From the NCBI GenBank assembly GCA_036374995.1, contig DASUSS010000077.1:12040-76039 (forward strand): DNA of 64,000 nucleotides, given 5' to 3'. Positions 16,887-25,489 of this stretch are shown one piece after another. Every line of letters begins with the position of its first letter. Position 1 is the stretch's first letter. The DNA is from SH-MAG3 sp036374995. GTDB taxonomy: Bacteria; Gemmatimonadota; Gemmatimonadetes; Longimicrobiales; RSA9. The notes under the pieces are model-generated. The model did not search any database. It was not told the origin of the DNA and saw nothing but the letters and a program-made list of their open reading frames with translations. Made by a program: the position numbers and the translations under genes.

Positions 16887-17954
16887 GTGGAATCATCCGG
16901 TACTGCGGCCGCCGCAGCGCCGTCGGACCTGAGCCGGCAGGAGCTGTCGGATCTGTACCATTCCCTGCGCCTGACGCGCGAAGTGGAGCAGGTTCTCACG
17001 AATCTGTACCGCCAGAACAAGGTCATCGGCGGGCTGTACCGCTCCCTGGGTCAGGAGGGCGTCGCGGTGGGCAGTGCGTACGCGCTCCGGCGCCGCAGCG
17101 ATGGCACCGGCGATGTCATCGCGCCGGCGATCCGCAATCTCGGCTCGCTGCTGGTGCTGGGAGCACGCCCCGTCGACGTGCTGCGGCAGTACATGGCGAA
17201 GGGCGATTCACCGACCCGGGGCCGCGAGCAGAACGTCCACTTCACGGATTACGACCGCGGCTTCATCGGGCTGATCTCGCATCTCGGCATCATGATCGAG
17301 ATCATGGCCGGCGTTGCACTCACGTTCCGGCTCCGGGGTGAGGATCGGGTCGCGCTGACGTGGACCGGCGACGGCGCGGCATCGACCGGCGCATTTCACG
17401 AGGGATTCAACGTCGCGGCCGTGCAGCGCGCGCCTCTCGTCGTCATCATCGAGAACAATCGCTACGCGTACTCGACGCCCGTTTCGAAGCAGACGGCCGC
17501 GTCGTCGTTCGTTGCACGCGCGGCCGGCTACGGCGTGTACGGTGACAGCTGCGATGGCAATGATGTGTTCGCGGTACTCGACATGACGCGGCGTGCGGTC
17601 GAGCACGCGCGGGCGGGTCGGGGTGCGGCGCTGCTGGAGGTGCACACGTACCGCCGGCTGGGGCATGCGGAGCACGATGCGCAGCAGTACGTCCCGGCGG
17701 GCGAGATCGAGGAGTGGGAGGCGCGCGACCCGATCGACCGGTTCGTGCGTCGCGTGCTGGACGACGGTCTCCTGACGCGGGCCGATCTGGATGCGCTGGA
17801 CCGTCGCGTCGCGGCCGAAGTCGACGAGGCGCGCGAGGCGGCGGAAGCGTCGCCGCTGCCGCAGGCCGAGGAGGCGCTGGCCGAAGTGTACGGCGGCAGC
17901 GTGGCGCGCAGGCCGTGGACGCGCCTCGATACGCCCGATCCCCATCATGCGTGA
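16887..17954 (+). CDS. 2-oxoacid dehydrogenase E1 component, alpha subunit
   Basis: With the next gene it forms the thiamine-diphosphate-dependent E1 enzyme that decarboxylates a 2-oxoacid (pyruvate or a branched-chain oxoacid) and passes the acyl group to E2. The 355-residue protein has the thiamine motif beginning GDGAAS and ending ENN near residues 156-185, and NLGSLLVLGARP before it. I chose the GTG at 16887, with GAGG (16877-16880) six bases upstream, over an earlier in-frame ATG at 16779 that would run through the predicted promoter. Overall form resembles branched-chain or acetoin-type E1-alpha; the true substrate is not decided by sequence. Confidence 0.9.
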   Translation: MESSGTAAAAAPSDLSRQELSDLYHSLRLTREVEQVLTNLYRQNKVIGGLYRSLGQEGVAVGSAYALRRRSDGTGDVIAPAIRNLGSLLVLGARPVDVLRQYMAKGDSPTRGREQNVHFTDYDRGFIGLISHLGIMIEIMAGVALTFRLRGEDRVALTWTGDGAASTGAFHEGFNVAAVQRAPLVVIIENNRYAYSTPVSKQTAASSFVARAAGYGVYGDSCDGNDVFAVLDMTRRAVEHARAGRGAALLEVHTYRRLGHAEHDAQQYVPAGEIEEWEARDPIDRFVRRVLDDGLLTRADLDALDRRVAAEVDEAREAAEASPLPQAEEALAEVYGGSVARRPWTRLDTPDPHHA

Positions 17955-17964
17955 CCCTGACGTC

Positions 17965-17994
17965 GAGTGTGAGCTTGAGTGTGAGTGTGAGTGA
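17965..17994 (+). repeat. Hexanucleotide tandem repeat (GAGTGT)5, imperfect
   Basis: Five tandem copies of GAGTGT (second copy GAGCTT, last copy GAGTGA) lie directly after the E1-alpha stop and before the E1-beta ATG. Because the unit is six bases, changes in copy number would keep frame with E1-beta. Confidence 0.8.
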
Positions 17995-18007
17995 GGCGCA
18001 GACGCGG

Positions 18008-19024
18008 ATGAAGCCGGAGCACGTGCGCAGTACGGAGCTCGGCAGGCCGGTCACGATGCTCGAGGCGATCCGCGAGGCGCTCTGGGAGGAAATGGAGCGC
18101 GATCCGGCGGTGTTCCTGATCGGCGAGGACATTGGCGTGTACGGCGGCGCGTTCAAGGTAACGGACGGATTCATCGACCATTTCGGCACGGAGCGTGTGA
18201 TCGACACGCCGATCAGCGAGGCCGGCTTCACCGGCGCCGCGGCCGGTGCGGCGCACATGGGGATGCGGCCCGTCGTCGAGATGCAGTTCATGGATTTCGT
18301 GTCGTGCGCCTACGAGCCGCTGACGAACTACATCGCGACGTCGCGCTGGCGCGGCAGCGGACCGGTGCCGATGGTGGTGCGCGGTCCGGTCGGCGGTGGT
18401 GTGCGAGGCGGGCCGTTCCACTCGCAGAACCCGGAGATGGCCTTCTTCCATACGCCGGGGCTCAAGATCGTGTATCCGTCTACGGCGCGGGACGCGAAGG
18501 GACTGCTGAAGTCGGCGATCCGCGATGATGATCCGGTGCTGTTCTTCGAGCACAAGAAGCTGTACCGCGCACCGTTCCTGCGTGAAGTGCTGGAGCCCGG
18601 TGCGGAGCCCATCCCGCTCGGCCGGGCCCGGGTCCATCGCGAGGGCGCCGACCTCACGATCGTGACGTACGGCATGATGGTGCACGAGAGCGGGAAGGCG
18701 GCAGATCAGCTGAGCGACGAGCTCGACCTGGCCGTCGAGATCCTGGACCTGCGGACGCTGCTCCCGCTCGATGAGGACGCGATCATCGCATCGGTGAAGA
18801 AGACGAATCGTGCGCTCATCGTGCACGAGGACACGCGCACGGGCGGTATCGCGGGCGAGATCGCATTGCGCATCAGCGAGAAGGCGTTCGAGTGGCTCGA
18901 TGCGCCAATCCTGCGGGTGACGGCGATCGATACACCGGTGCCGTACTCGCCGCCGCTCGAGGACTATTACCTGCCGCAGGTCGCCGACATCGTGACCGCG
19001 GCGAAGTACCTGGCGAAATACTGA
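18008..19024 (+). CDS. 2-oxoacid dehydrogenase E1 component, beta subunit
   Basis: This subunit completes the E1 active site. The 338-residue product has VTMLEAIREAL, GEDIGVYGGAFKVT near residue 40, DTPISEAGFTG near 65 and GGVRGGPFHSQ, the expected E1-beta signatures, and ends in the usual transketolase C-terminal domain. I chose the ATG at 18008. A GTG at 17951, which overlaps the E1-alpha stop as GTGA, is also in frame and would add 19 residues encoded by a hexanucleotide repeat; coupling style in this genome makes that alternative real. Confidence 0.9.
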   Translation: MKPEHVRSTELGRPVTMLEAIREALWEEMERDPAVFLIGEDIGVYGGAFKVTDGFIDHFGTERVIDTPISEAGFTGAAAGAAHMGMRPVVEMQFMDFVSCAYEPLTNYIATSRWRGSGPVPMVVRGPVGGGVRGGPFHSQNPEMAFFHTPGLKIVYPSTARDAKGLLKSAIRDDDPVLFFEHKKLYRAPFLREVLEPGAEPIPLGRARVHREGADLTIVTYGMMVHESGKAADQLSDELDLAVEILDLRTLLPLDEDAIIASVKKTNRALIVHEDTRTGGIAGEIALRISEKAFEWLDAPILRVTAIDTPVPYSPPLEDYYLPQVADIVTAAKYLAKY

Positions 19025-19090
19025 CGGCTGTCGCCGCGCGCGCGCCCTGCGCCGCGGCCACGGCGTTCTCTCACTCCGTTGGAGTCAGGA

Positions 19091-20470
19091 ATGGCGCGAA
19101 TCGAAGTTCCGATGCCTCAGATGGGCGAGTCGATCGCCGAGGGCACCGTCTCGAAATGGCTGAAGCAGGTCGGCGACGAGATCGGGCGGGATGAGCCGCT
19201 GCTGGAGATCTCGACGGACAAGGTCGACGCCGAGATCCCGTCGCCCGCGGCGGGCACGCTCGCCGAGATCGTCGTGCAGGAGGGCCAGACGGTCGAGGTC
19301 GGGACGGTCGTGGCGATTCTCGAGACGGAGAAGGGCGCCGCCGCGGCAAAGCCGGCCACCGCTCCGGCCGCGCCGGCCGCAGCGGAGCCGGCTCCGGCGG
19401 CGAAGGCGGAAGCCGCAACGGCGACGAACGCGAGGCCGTCGGCTCCCGCCGCCGCGCCCGGTGATGGTCGCGATGAGACCGCGGAGGAGCGTCTGCGCCG
19501 GAGGTCGACGCCGCTCGTGCGTCGCATCGCCGCCGAGCACGATGTCGACATTGCGGACATCGAGGGAACGGGTCACGCCGGCCGCGTGACGAAGCAGGAC
19601 ATCATGGCGTTCATCGAGAAGGGCGGTAAGGCGGCGCAGCCCGCGGCGGCCGCGCAGGCGGCGAAGGTGCCGCAGCGAGCGGCGGCCGCAGCGGGCGGGC
19701 CGTCGGTCACGGCGGACTCGTTCTGGGACACGTTCTACGGTCAGGTCCGGCATCCGGAGTTCCCGGTCCGCGACAACGATGATGTCGAACCGATGGACCG
19801 CATCCGCCGGCTCACGGCGGATCACATGGTGCGCGCGAAGCGCATCGCACCGCACGTGCACTCGTTCATCGAGCTCGATTTCACCGCGATCGATCGCGTG
19901 CGCGCCGCATCGAAGAAGAAGTGGGAGCAGGCCGGTGTGAAGGTGAGCTACACCGCATTCGTCGCGTGGGCGGTCGCGCGCGTGCTGCCGGAGTTCCCGA
20001 TGGTGAACTCGACCGTCTCCGGCGACAACGTCATCTACCGCGGCGACATCAACATCGGCATTGCCGTGGACCTCAATCCGGGACTGATCGTTCCCGTCGT
20101 GAAGAACGCGGATGAGCTGAACCTCGTCGGTGTCAGCAAGCGCATCACGGACCTCGCGGAGCGTGCGCGCGGGAAGAAGCTGAAGCCGGATGAGATCCAG
20201 GGCGCGACGTTCTCGATCACGAACCCGGGCGTGCTCGGAACCATGGTCGGGATGCCGGTCATCCCGGAGGGCACGTCGGCGATCCTCGGCACGGGTGCGA
20301 TCGAGAAACGGCCCGTCGTCATCGAGGCGGATGGCTCGGATGTGATCGCGATCCGCAAGCGCTCGCTCTTCTCGCTCGGCTATGACCACCGCATTGTGGA
20401 TGGTGCCGATGCCGCACGCTTCCTTGCGCGCCTCAAGACCGTCATCGAGTCGTTCCCTGAGGACGCCTGA
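19091..20470 (+). CDS. Dihydrolipoamide acyltransferase, E2 component
   Basis: E2 carries the acyl group on lipoyl-lysine and transfers it to coenzyme A. The 459-residue protein has one lipoyl domain (residues 1-77, Lys44 in TDKVD), an Ala/Pro-rich linker, a peripheral-subunit-binding domain near 137-175 (LVRRIAAEHDVD and GRVTKQDI), another linker, and the catalytic domain with the C-terminal HRIVDG motif near 436. GGAG lies six bases before the ATG. The E3 dehydrogenase is not in the window. lipB, which supplies the lipoyl precursor, follows directly, fitting this lipoyl protein. Confidence 0.92.
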   Translation: MARIEVPMPQMGESIAEGTVSKWLKQVGDEIGRDEPLLEISTDKVDAEIPSPAAGTLAEIVVQEGQTVEVGTVVAILETEKGAAAAKPATAPAAPAAAEPAPAAKAEAATATNARPSAPAAAPGDGRDETAEERLRRRSTPLVRRIAAEHDVDIADIEGTGHAGRVTKQDIMAFIEKGGKAAQPAAAAQAAKVPQRAAAAAGGPSVTADSFWDTFYGQVRHPEFPVRDNDDVEPMDRIRRLTADHMVRAKRIAPHVHSFIELDFTAIDRVRAASKKKWEQAGVKVSYTAFVAWAVARVLPEFPMVNSTVSGDNVIYRGDINIGIAVDLNPGLIVPVVKNADELNLVGVSKRITDLAERARGKKLKPDEIQGATFSITNPGVLGTMVGMPVIPEGTSAILGTGAIEKRPVVIEADGSDVIAIRKRSLFSLGYDHRIVDGADAARFLARLKTVIESFPEDA

Positions 20471-20510
20471 GCCGACCGTACCCGCAACGCTCCACGCGCG
20501 CGAGCTGCGC

Positions 20511-21152
<642 letters not shown>

Positions 21153-21194
21153 CGGGATTCCACCGCAGAGCACGGCCGGGGCGCCCGCCGAACC

Positions 21195-21791
21195 CTAGCC
21201 CGGTGGCCGCCGCCCCGCACGGAACTCCGCATCCGCCGGCGGCACCATCTCGAGGAAGTCCATGTAGCGCTGCCGCTTCTCCCGCTCGTGGCCCAGCCAT
21301 TCGACGAAGCGCGAGGGCACCAGACCGCCGGAGGCCGACTGCTCCTTCGCCGCGCGGATCGCGAGGTGATTGACGTACTCGTTCTGCGGATGACCGGCGT
21401 GGCCGCGGACCCAGCGCCAGTCGATCTCGTGCTTCGCCGCGGCGCGGGCGAGGCCTCGCCACAGCTCGACGTTCTCGATCGCGCCGCTCTTCCGCGTCCA
21501 GCCGCGCGCGGCCCAGCCGTGGATCCACTCGCGCATGCCGGTCACGAGGTACTGCGAGTCGGAGGTGAAGATGATGCGGCAGGGACGCTTCAGCGCGGCG
21601 AGCAGGTCGCGTGCACCGCGCAGCGCCATCCGGTTGTTGGTGGTGCCGGGCTCGGAAGCCCAGTAGTCGCGGCGCACGCAGGCGTCGTCGCGCCACAGCT
21701 CGACCAGGCCGCCGGCGCCGCCGGGCGAGTCGCGGTCGGTGAACTGATTCCCGAGGCAGGACTCGTCCGCATGGATGTAGACCAGCTCCAT
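21195..21791 (-). CDS. Ribonuclease HI-like protein with altered catalytic residues
   Basis: The 198-residue protein is clearly of the RNase HI fold: ADESCLGN with Asp9, TTNNRM near 50-55, TSDSQYLV with Asp78, and RGHAGHPQNE near 129-138. Two of the four acids of the RNase HI active site are missing, however: the NNRMEL position is Ala56 and the C-terminal Asp position is Asn141 (see findings). A C-terminal extension of about 45 residues follows the domain. The ATG at 21791 sits only eight bases from a predicted -10, with no ribosome-binding site, so the message may be leaderless. It may be a variant nuclease or a nucleic-acid-binding relative. Confidence 0.85.
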   Translation of the reverse strand: MELVYIHADESCLGNQFTDRDSPGGAGGLVELWRDDACVRRDYWASEPGTTNNRMALRGARDLLAALKRPCRIIFTSDSQYLVTGMREWIHGWAARGWTRKSGAIENVELWRGLARAAAKHEIDWRWVRGHAGHPQNEYVNHLAIRAAKEQSASGGLVPSRFVEWLGHEREKRQRYMDFLEMVPPADAEFRAGRRPPG

Positions 21792-21799
21792 GGCGGGCC

Positions 21800-21828
21800 A
21801 AGGTCGCCGCGGAGCAGCGGGCGCGCAA
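21800..21828 (-). promoter_or_regulatory. Predicted promoter of the rnhA-like gene (leaderless geometry)
   Basis: On the minus strand, TTGCGC (21828-21823) and GACCTT (21805-21800) are 17 bases apart, and the ATG begins eight bases after the -10. The transcription start would fall at or next to the start codon. Confidence 0.45.
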
Positions 21829-21834
21829 GCTCGC

Positions 21835-21861
21835 TTGCCGCTCGGGACGTCGCCCTCTAAA
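21835..21861 (+). promoter_or_regulatory. Weak candidate promoter of carA
   Basis: TTGCCG at 21835-21840 and TCTAAA at 21856-21861 are 15 bases apart, shorter than ideal. carA is divergent from the rnhA-like gene, so a promoter must lie in this 109-base gap, but this exact site is uncertain. Confidence 0.25.
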
Positions 21862-21900
21862 TTCGCGCCCGTCTGTCAATTGCACAGCTCGCGAGGCCGC

Positions 21901-23019
21901 GTGTCGGAACCCGGATACCTGCTGCTCGAGGACGGTCGGAGCTTTGCCGGCGAGATGATCGGTGCGCCCGGCGAGACGCTGGGAGAGGCGGTGTTCAACA
22001 CCTCGATGACCGGGTATCAGGAGGTGCTCACCGATCCGTCCTATGCCGGGCAGATCGTCGCCATGACCTACCCGCTCATCGGCAACTACGGCGTGACGCC
22101 GGAGGATGCGGAGTCGGTCGGCATCCAGGTGGCGGGCTTCATCGTGCGCGAGGCCTCGCGGACGTTCAGCAACTGGCGCGCGCAGGGGTCGCTCCAGTCC
22201 TACCTCAGTCGGGCCGGCATCGTCGCGCTGCAGGGAGTCGACACGCGCGCGCTGACGCGCCACCTGCGCAGTGCGGGCGCCATGCGCGCGGGGATGGCAG
22301 CGGCGAGCGTCGATCCGGACACGCTCATGGCGCGCATCCAGGCACACCCCCGCATGGAGGGGCTCGATCTCACCTGCGGTGTCTCGACCGAGAGCAGCTA
22401 CGAGGTGGAGGCGATCGCCGAGCAGCGGTTCCGCGTGCTGGCCTACGACTTCGGCATCAAGCGGCACTCGCTCAAGCTCCTCGCGGAGCGCGGCTGCGCG
22501 ATCACGACGCTGCCCGCGGCCACCACGGCGGCCGAGATCCTCGAGCACGACCTCGACGGCTTCTTCGTCTCGAACGGTCCGGGTGATCCCGAGGCCGTCG
22601 CTCACGCGCTCGAGGCGATCCGCGCACTGGCCGAGCGGAACGTGCCCGTCTTCGGCATCTGTCTCGGCCACCAGCTCATCGCCCGCGCCTTCGGCGGCAC
22701 CACGTTCAAGCTGCTCTACGGCCACCGCGCGGGGAACCACCCCGTCCGCCGCATGAGCGACGGCGCGGTGGAGATCACGGCCCAGAATCACGGCTTTGCC
22801 GTTCGTCGCGGCGCCACGCCCGATTCGGTCGACGGCGCACCCGCGCTGCGGGTGACGCACGTGAACCTGAACGACCAGACGATGGAGGGCCTGGAGCACC
22901 GGGATCTCCCCGTGTTCAGCGTGCAGTACCACCCGGAGGCGGCGCCCGGTCCCCACGATTCGCGCTATCTCTTTGACCGGTTTGCCGATGCAATGGCGGC
23001 CGGACGTCGAAATCCTTGA
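21901..23019 (+). CDS. carA: Carbamoyl-phosphate synthase small subunit
   Basis: CarA releases ammonia from glutamine for carbamoyl phosphate, the precursor of pyrimidines and arginine. The 372-residue protein has the N-terminal CarA domain (FNTSMTGYQE near residue 35) and a C-terminal class I glutamine amidotransferase domain with catalytic Cys in GICLGHQL and His-Glu in YHPEA. The GTG start at 21901 is the family-typical one. The large subunit gene carB is not adjacent in this window. The -35 of the next promoter overlaps the carA stop. Confidence 0.94.
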   Translation: MSEPGYLLLEDGRSFAGEMIGAPGETLGEAVFNTSMTGYQEVLTDPSYAGQIVAMTYPLIGNYGVTPEDAESVGIQVAGFIVREASRTFSNWRAQGSLQSYLSRAGIVALQGVDTRALTRHLRSAGAMRAGMAAASVDPDTLMARIQAHPRMEGLDLTCGVSTESSYEVEAIAEQRFRVLAYDFGIKRHSLKLLAERGCAITTLPAATTAAEILEHDLDGFFVSNGPGDPEAVAHALEAIRALAERNVPVFGICLGHQLIARAFGGTTFKLLYGHRAGNHPVRRMSDGAVEITAQNHGFAVRRGATPDSVDGAPALRVTHVNLNDQTMEGLEHRDLPVFSVQYHPEAAPGPHDSRYLFDRFADAMAAGRRNP

Positions 23020-23044
23020 CTTTCGGGACGGTCGCATCTAAGCT
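23016..23044 (+). promoter_or_regulatory. Predicted promoter of sppA
   Basis: TTGACT at 23016-23021 overlaps the carA stop codon and TAAGCT at 23039-23044 follows after 17 bases. The leader would be about 42 bases before the GTG at 23093. Confidence 0.55.
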
Positions 23045-23092
23045 AGGTGCCCGTACCTTAACGACATACAGGCTTTTCGCGGCGGTTATTGC

Positions 23093-23995
23093 GTGTCCCG
23101 GCGGTCGGTCGTCACAACCCTCGCCGTAACGGTCATCGCGTTCATGACGCTCGCGGGCGTCGTGCTCGCCGTCCTGTTCGCTGCGCGCGGCGGCACCGGC
23201 CTCTCGCTGGGCGGACGGATCGCAGTACTCGACATAGAGGGCGTGATTGATGACGATCAGCGGTTTCTCGAAGACCTGCGGCGGTTCCGCGAGGATGCCT
23301 CGGTCCGGGGCTACGTCGTCAACATCAACTCGCCCGGCGGTGTGGTCGCGCCGTCGCAGAGCATCTACGAGGAGTTGCGGCGGATCCGCGACGAGGATGA
23401 TCTGCCCGTCGTCGCGTCGATCGGTGGCATCGGTGCCTCCGGTGGCTATTACATCGCGCTCGCTGCGGACTCGATCTTCGCGCTGCCCGGGTCCATTACG
23501 GGATCGATCGGCGTGATCATGGAGATTCCGGACGCGAGTGAGCTGATGGCGAAGGTGGGCGTTCGTGTCCAGACCGTGATGAGCGCGGAGCACAAGGATG
23601 TCGGCTCGCCGTTCCGGCCGCTGGCCGAGGGCGATCGGGCGATTCTCGATTCGCTCGTGCTCGATGTGTACGGCCAGTTCGTGGACGTCGTGATGACGGA
23701 GCGCGGGCTCGATCGGGCGGCCATGGACCAGGTCGCGGACGGCCGCATTCTCTCCGGACGACAGGCGCTCGGCGAGCGGCTGGTCGACAGGCTGGGAAAC
23801 CGTCGCGATGCGCTTGCAGCGGCCGGCCGCATGGCGGGGCTGGGCGACGAGCCGCGGATCGTGCGGCCGCCCGAGGATCGTGTGACGATCTGGGACGTGA
23901 TCTTCGGCCGCAGCTCGGCCCGGGCGCTGGCGCAGGTGGTCAGGCCGCTGGACCCGGATCCGGGGCCGCGCGTCAAGTTCGTAGTGCCGTGGTGA
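23093..23995 (+). CDS. sppA: Signal peptide peptidase SppA (S49 family)
   Basis: SppA degrades leftover signal peptides in the membrane. The 300-residue protein is the short, single-domain bacterial form: a membrane anchor at about residues 9-31, INSPGG near 75, the nucleophile Ser in GIGASGGYY near 115, and the general-base Lys in EHKDVGSPF near 165. Start is a GTG; no good ribosome-binding site is visible next to it, so the exact start is moderately sure. It is expected in the inner membrane facing the periplasm. Confidence 0.9.
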   Translation: MSRRSVVTTLAVTVIAFMTLAGVVLAVLFAARGGTGLSLGGRIAVLDIEGVIDDDQRFLEDLRRFREDASVRGYVVNINSPGGVVAPSQSIYEELRRIRDEDDLPVVASIGGIGASGGYYIALAADSIFALPGSITGSIGVIMEIPDASELMAKVGVRVQTVMSAEHKDVGSPFRPLAEGDRAILDSLVLDVYGQFVDVVMTERGLDRAAMDQVADGRILSGRQALGERLVDRLGNRRDALAAAGRMAGLGDEPRIVRPPEDRVTIWDVIFGRSSARALAQVVRPLDPDPGPRVKFVVPW

Positions 23996-24084
23996 TCCGA
24001 ACGCCTGGAGCGCCGGACCAGGCATCATTCAGCGGAAGTCCGGGAGTACCCCGGTCCGCATTTACCCAAGGTTAGGGAGGAACC

Positions 24085-24387
24085 ATGACCAAAGCCGACC
24101 TCGTCGAGCAGGTGGCTGAGGCGATCGGCCCGGGCATTACCAAGAAGGACTGCGCCCTGGTCGTGGACGGGCTGCTGAACGCGATCAAGAACGCGATGGC
24201 CGATCACGAGCACATCGAGATCCGGGGCTTCGGCACGTTCAAGGTGCGTAAGCGTCGTTCGCGCATGGCCCGCAACCCGCGCACGGGGGACCCGGTCGAG
24301 GTGCCCGCCCGTGCCGTCCCGATCTTCAAGCCATCGAAGGACCTGCGCGTTCAGGTTTCCGACGGGACCCACGTTCCCGCGCTCTGA
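24085..24387 (+). CDS. HU/IHF family DNA-binding protein
   Basis: HU-type proteins bend and compact DNA as dimers. The 100-residue protein has the HU fold: N-terminal MTKADLVEQVAE, GFGTF near residue 50, and the DNA-arm RNPRTGDPVEVPA near 65-77. The ATG has a very strong AGGGAGGA site upstream, fitting an abundant protein. A perfect 10-bp stem follows about 23 bases after the stop. HU versus IHF subunit cannot be separated with certainty, but HU is more likely. Confidence 0.93.
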   Translation: MTKADLVEQVAEAIGPGITKKDCALVVDGLLNAIKNAMADHEHIEIRGFGTFKVRKRRSRMARNPRTGDPVEVPARAVPIFKPSKDLRVQVSDGTHVPAL

Positions 24388-24410
24388 GTTGATCCCACAG
24401 CCTCGGCGCG

Positions 24411-24434
24411 CCCCATCCGGGAGACCGGATGGGG
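24411..24434 (+). terminator. Hairpin after the HU gene
   Basis: A perfect 10-bp stem (24411-24420 with 24425-24434) closes a GAGA tetraloop, like the terminator at 12966. No T-run follows, and the 3' arm contains the ATG (24429) assigned to the sigma factor. It may be a partial terminator or a translational lock on that start. Confidence 0.5.
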
Positions 24435-25049
24435 TCCTGCCGATTTAACGCTTTGTCCGGACACGGCATCGATACATCCGTACTCCGGCCGGTCGCCGCA
24501 CAGCCCCCCACGCCGCAGGCGCGTGAGGAGGCGACGGTACTGGAGCGGGCGCGGGCCGGTGAGGCCGAGGCGCGCGACGAGCTGGTTCGTCGCTACCTCC
24601 CCGACGTGTACCGCACGGCGGCGCGCGTGCTCGGCGATCGCGACCTCGCGGAGGATGCCGCGCAGGACGCGATGGTGAATGCGCTGGCCGGGCTCGCGCG
24701 ATTCCGTGGAGACTCCACGTTCCGCACCTGGTTGCTGCGGATCGCGATCAATGCGGCGCGGACGGTGGGCCGTCGCAACGGGCGCCGCCGCGAAGTAGCG
24801 CTCTCGCTGGTCGAGAACCAGCCCGCGCGTCAGCCGGACCCGGCCCGTCAGGCGGAGCGGGCGAGCGATGCGGAGCTTCTGGATCGCGCGCTCTCCGAGC
24901 TGCCGACCAAGCAGCGGCTGGCGGTGGCACTGCGCGTACAGCAGGGCCTGAGCTATGGAGAGATCGCGGGCGCTCTGCAGTGCTCGGAAGGTGCGGCGCG
25001 CGTGAACTACCACCTCGGAGTGAAACGGCTGAGGGAGCTCTTGCGATGA
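24429..25049 (+). CDS. RNA polymerase sigma factor, ECF type
   Basis: The protein has only sigma regions 2 and 4, as in extracytoplasmic-function sigma factors. Region 2 (about residues 52-120) includes AEDAAQDAM and the RGDSTFRTWLLRIAIN segment; region 4 (about 150-204) has the helix-turn-helix LSYGEIAGAL. The only ATG is at 24429, giving 206 residues with about 35 unconserved N-terminal residues; a TTG at 24453 is an alternative. The ATG overlaps the anti-sigma start as ATGA (25046-25049). Immediate coupling to a zinc anti-sigma and a periplasmic protein suggests envelope-stress control. Confidence 0.88.
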   Translation: MGSCRFNALSGHGIDTSVLRPVAAQPPTPQAREEATVLERARAGEAEARDELVRRYLPDVYRTAARVLGDRDLAEDAAQDAMVNALAGLARFRGDSTFRTWLLRIAINAARTVGRRNGRRREVALSLVENQPARQPDPARQAERASDAELLDRALSELPTKQRLAVALRVQQGLSYGEIAGALQCSEGAARVNYHLGVKRLRELLR

Positions 25050-25489
25050 ATCGCTACGACTGCGAGACGATCCGGGATCTGCTGCCTTCGCTCATCCGCG
25101 GAGAGATGCTGCCACACGAGGCGGTCCGCATCGAGCGGCATCTGGCGGACTGCCCGGCGTGCACGGCCGAGGCGGAGGTCGTGCGCGTGCTCCAGGCGAC
25201 GCTGGCACCCGTGCCCGCGGGGCTGGAGACGCGAGTCCTCCAGGCCGTCCGCCACCGGTCCACCCGCCGCCCCACTCCCGCCCGCCTCGCGCTCGCGGCG
25301 ACCGTGGCGGCGGCAGTGCTCGGTGGTGCTCTCGTGCTCAACGCGCCCGACGGTGACGGGGCCGCGCAGACGGACGTGGAGGCCGTCGGCTGGGCAGCGG
25401 CAGACGATCCGCTGCTCCACGGCAGTTCCGCTCTCCAGGATCTCACGGTCGACGAGCTGGAGCATCTGCTCGAGGAGCTGGAGCGGTGA
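25046..25489 (+). CDS. Zinc-containing anti-sigma factor, membrane-anchored
   Basis: The 147-residue protein has the HX3CX2C zinc anti-sigma motif as H32-LAD-C36-PA-C39, with Cys6 as a further candidate ligand. A hydrophobic segment at about 82-100 fits one membrane span, and an acidic region of about 45 residues lies beyond it. The expected role is to hold the preceding ECF sigma factor at the membrane until a signal releases it. It overlaps the sigma stop by four bases and the next gene's GTG by four, so the three genes form one translational unit. Confidence 0.85.
   Translation: MNRYDCETIRDLLPSLIRGEMLPHEAVRIERHLADCPACTAEAEVVRVLQATLAPVPAGLETRVLQAVRHRSTRRPTPARLALAATVAAAVLGGALVLNAPDGDGAAQTDVEAVGWAAADDPLLHGSSALQDLTVDELEHLLEELER

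Noticed and set aside
17965..17994. Repeat before E1-beta considered as part of a CRISPR-like array
   Set aside because: Units are only six bases, in tandem without spacers; it is a simple microsatellite.
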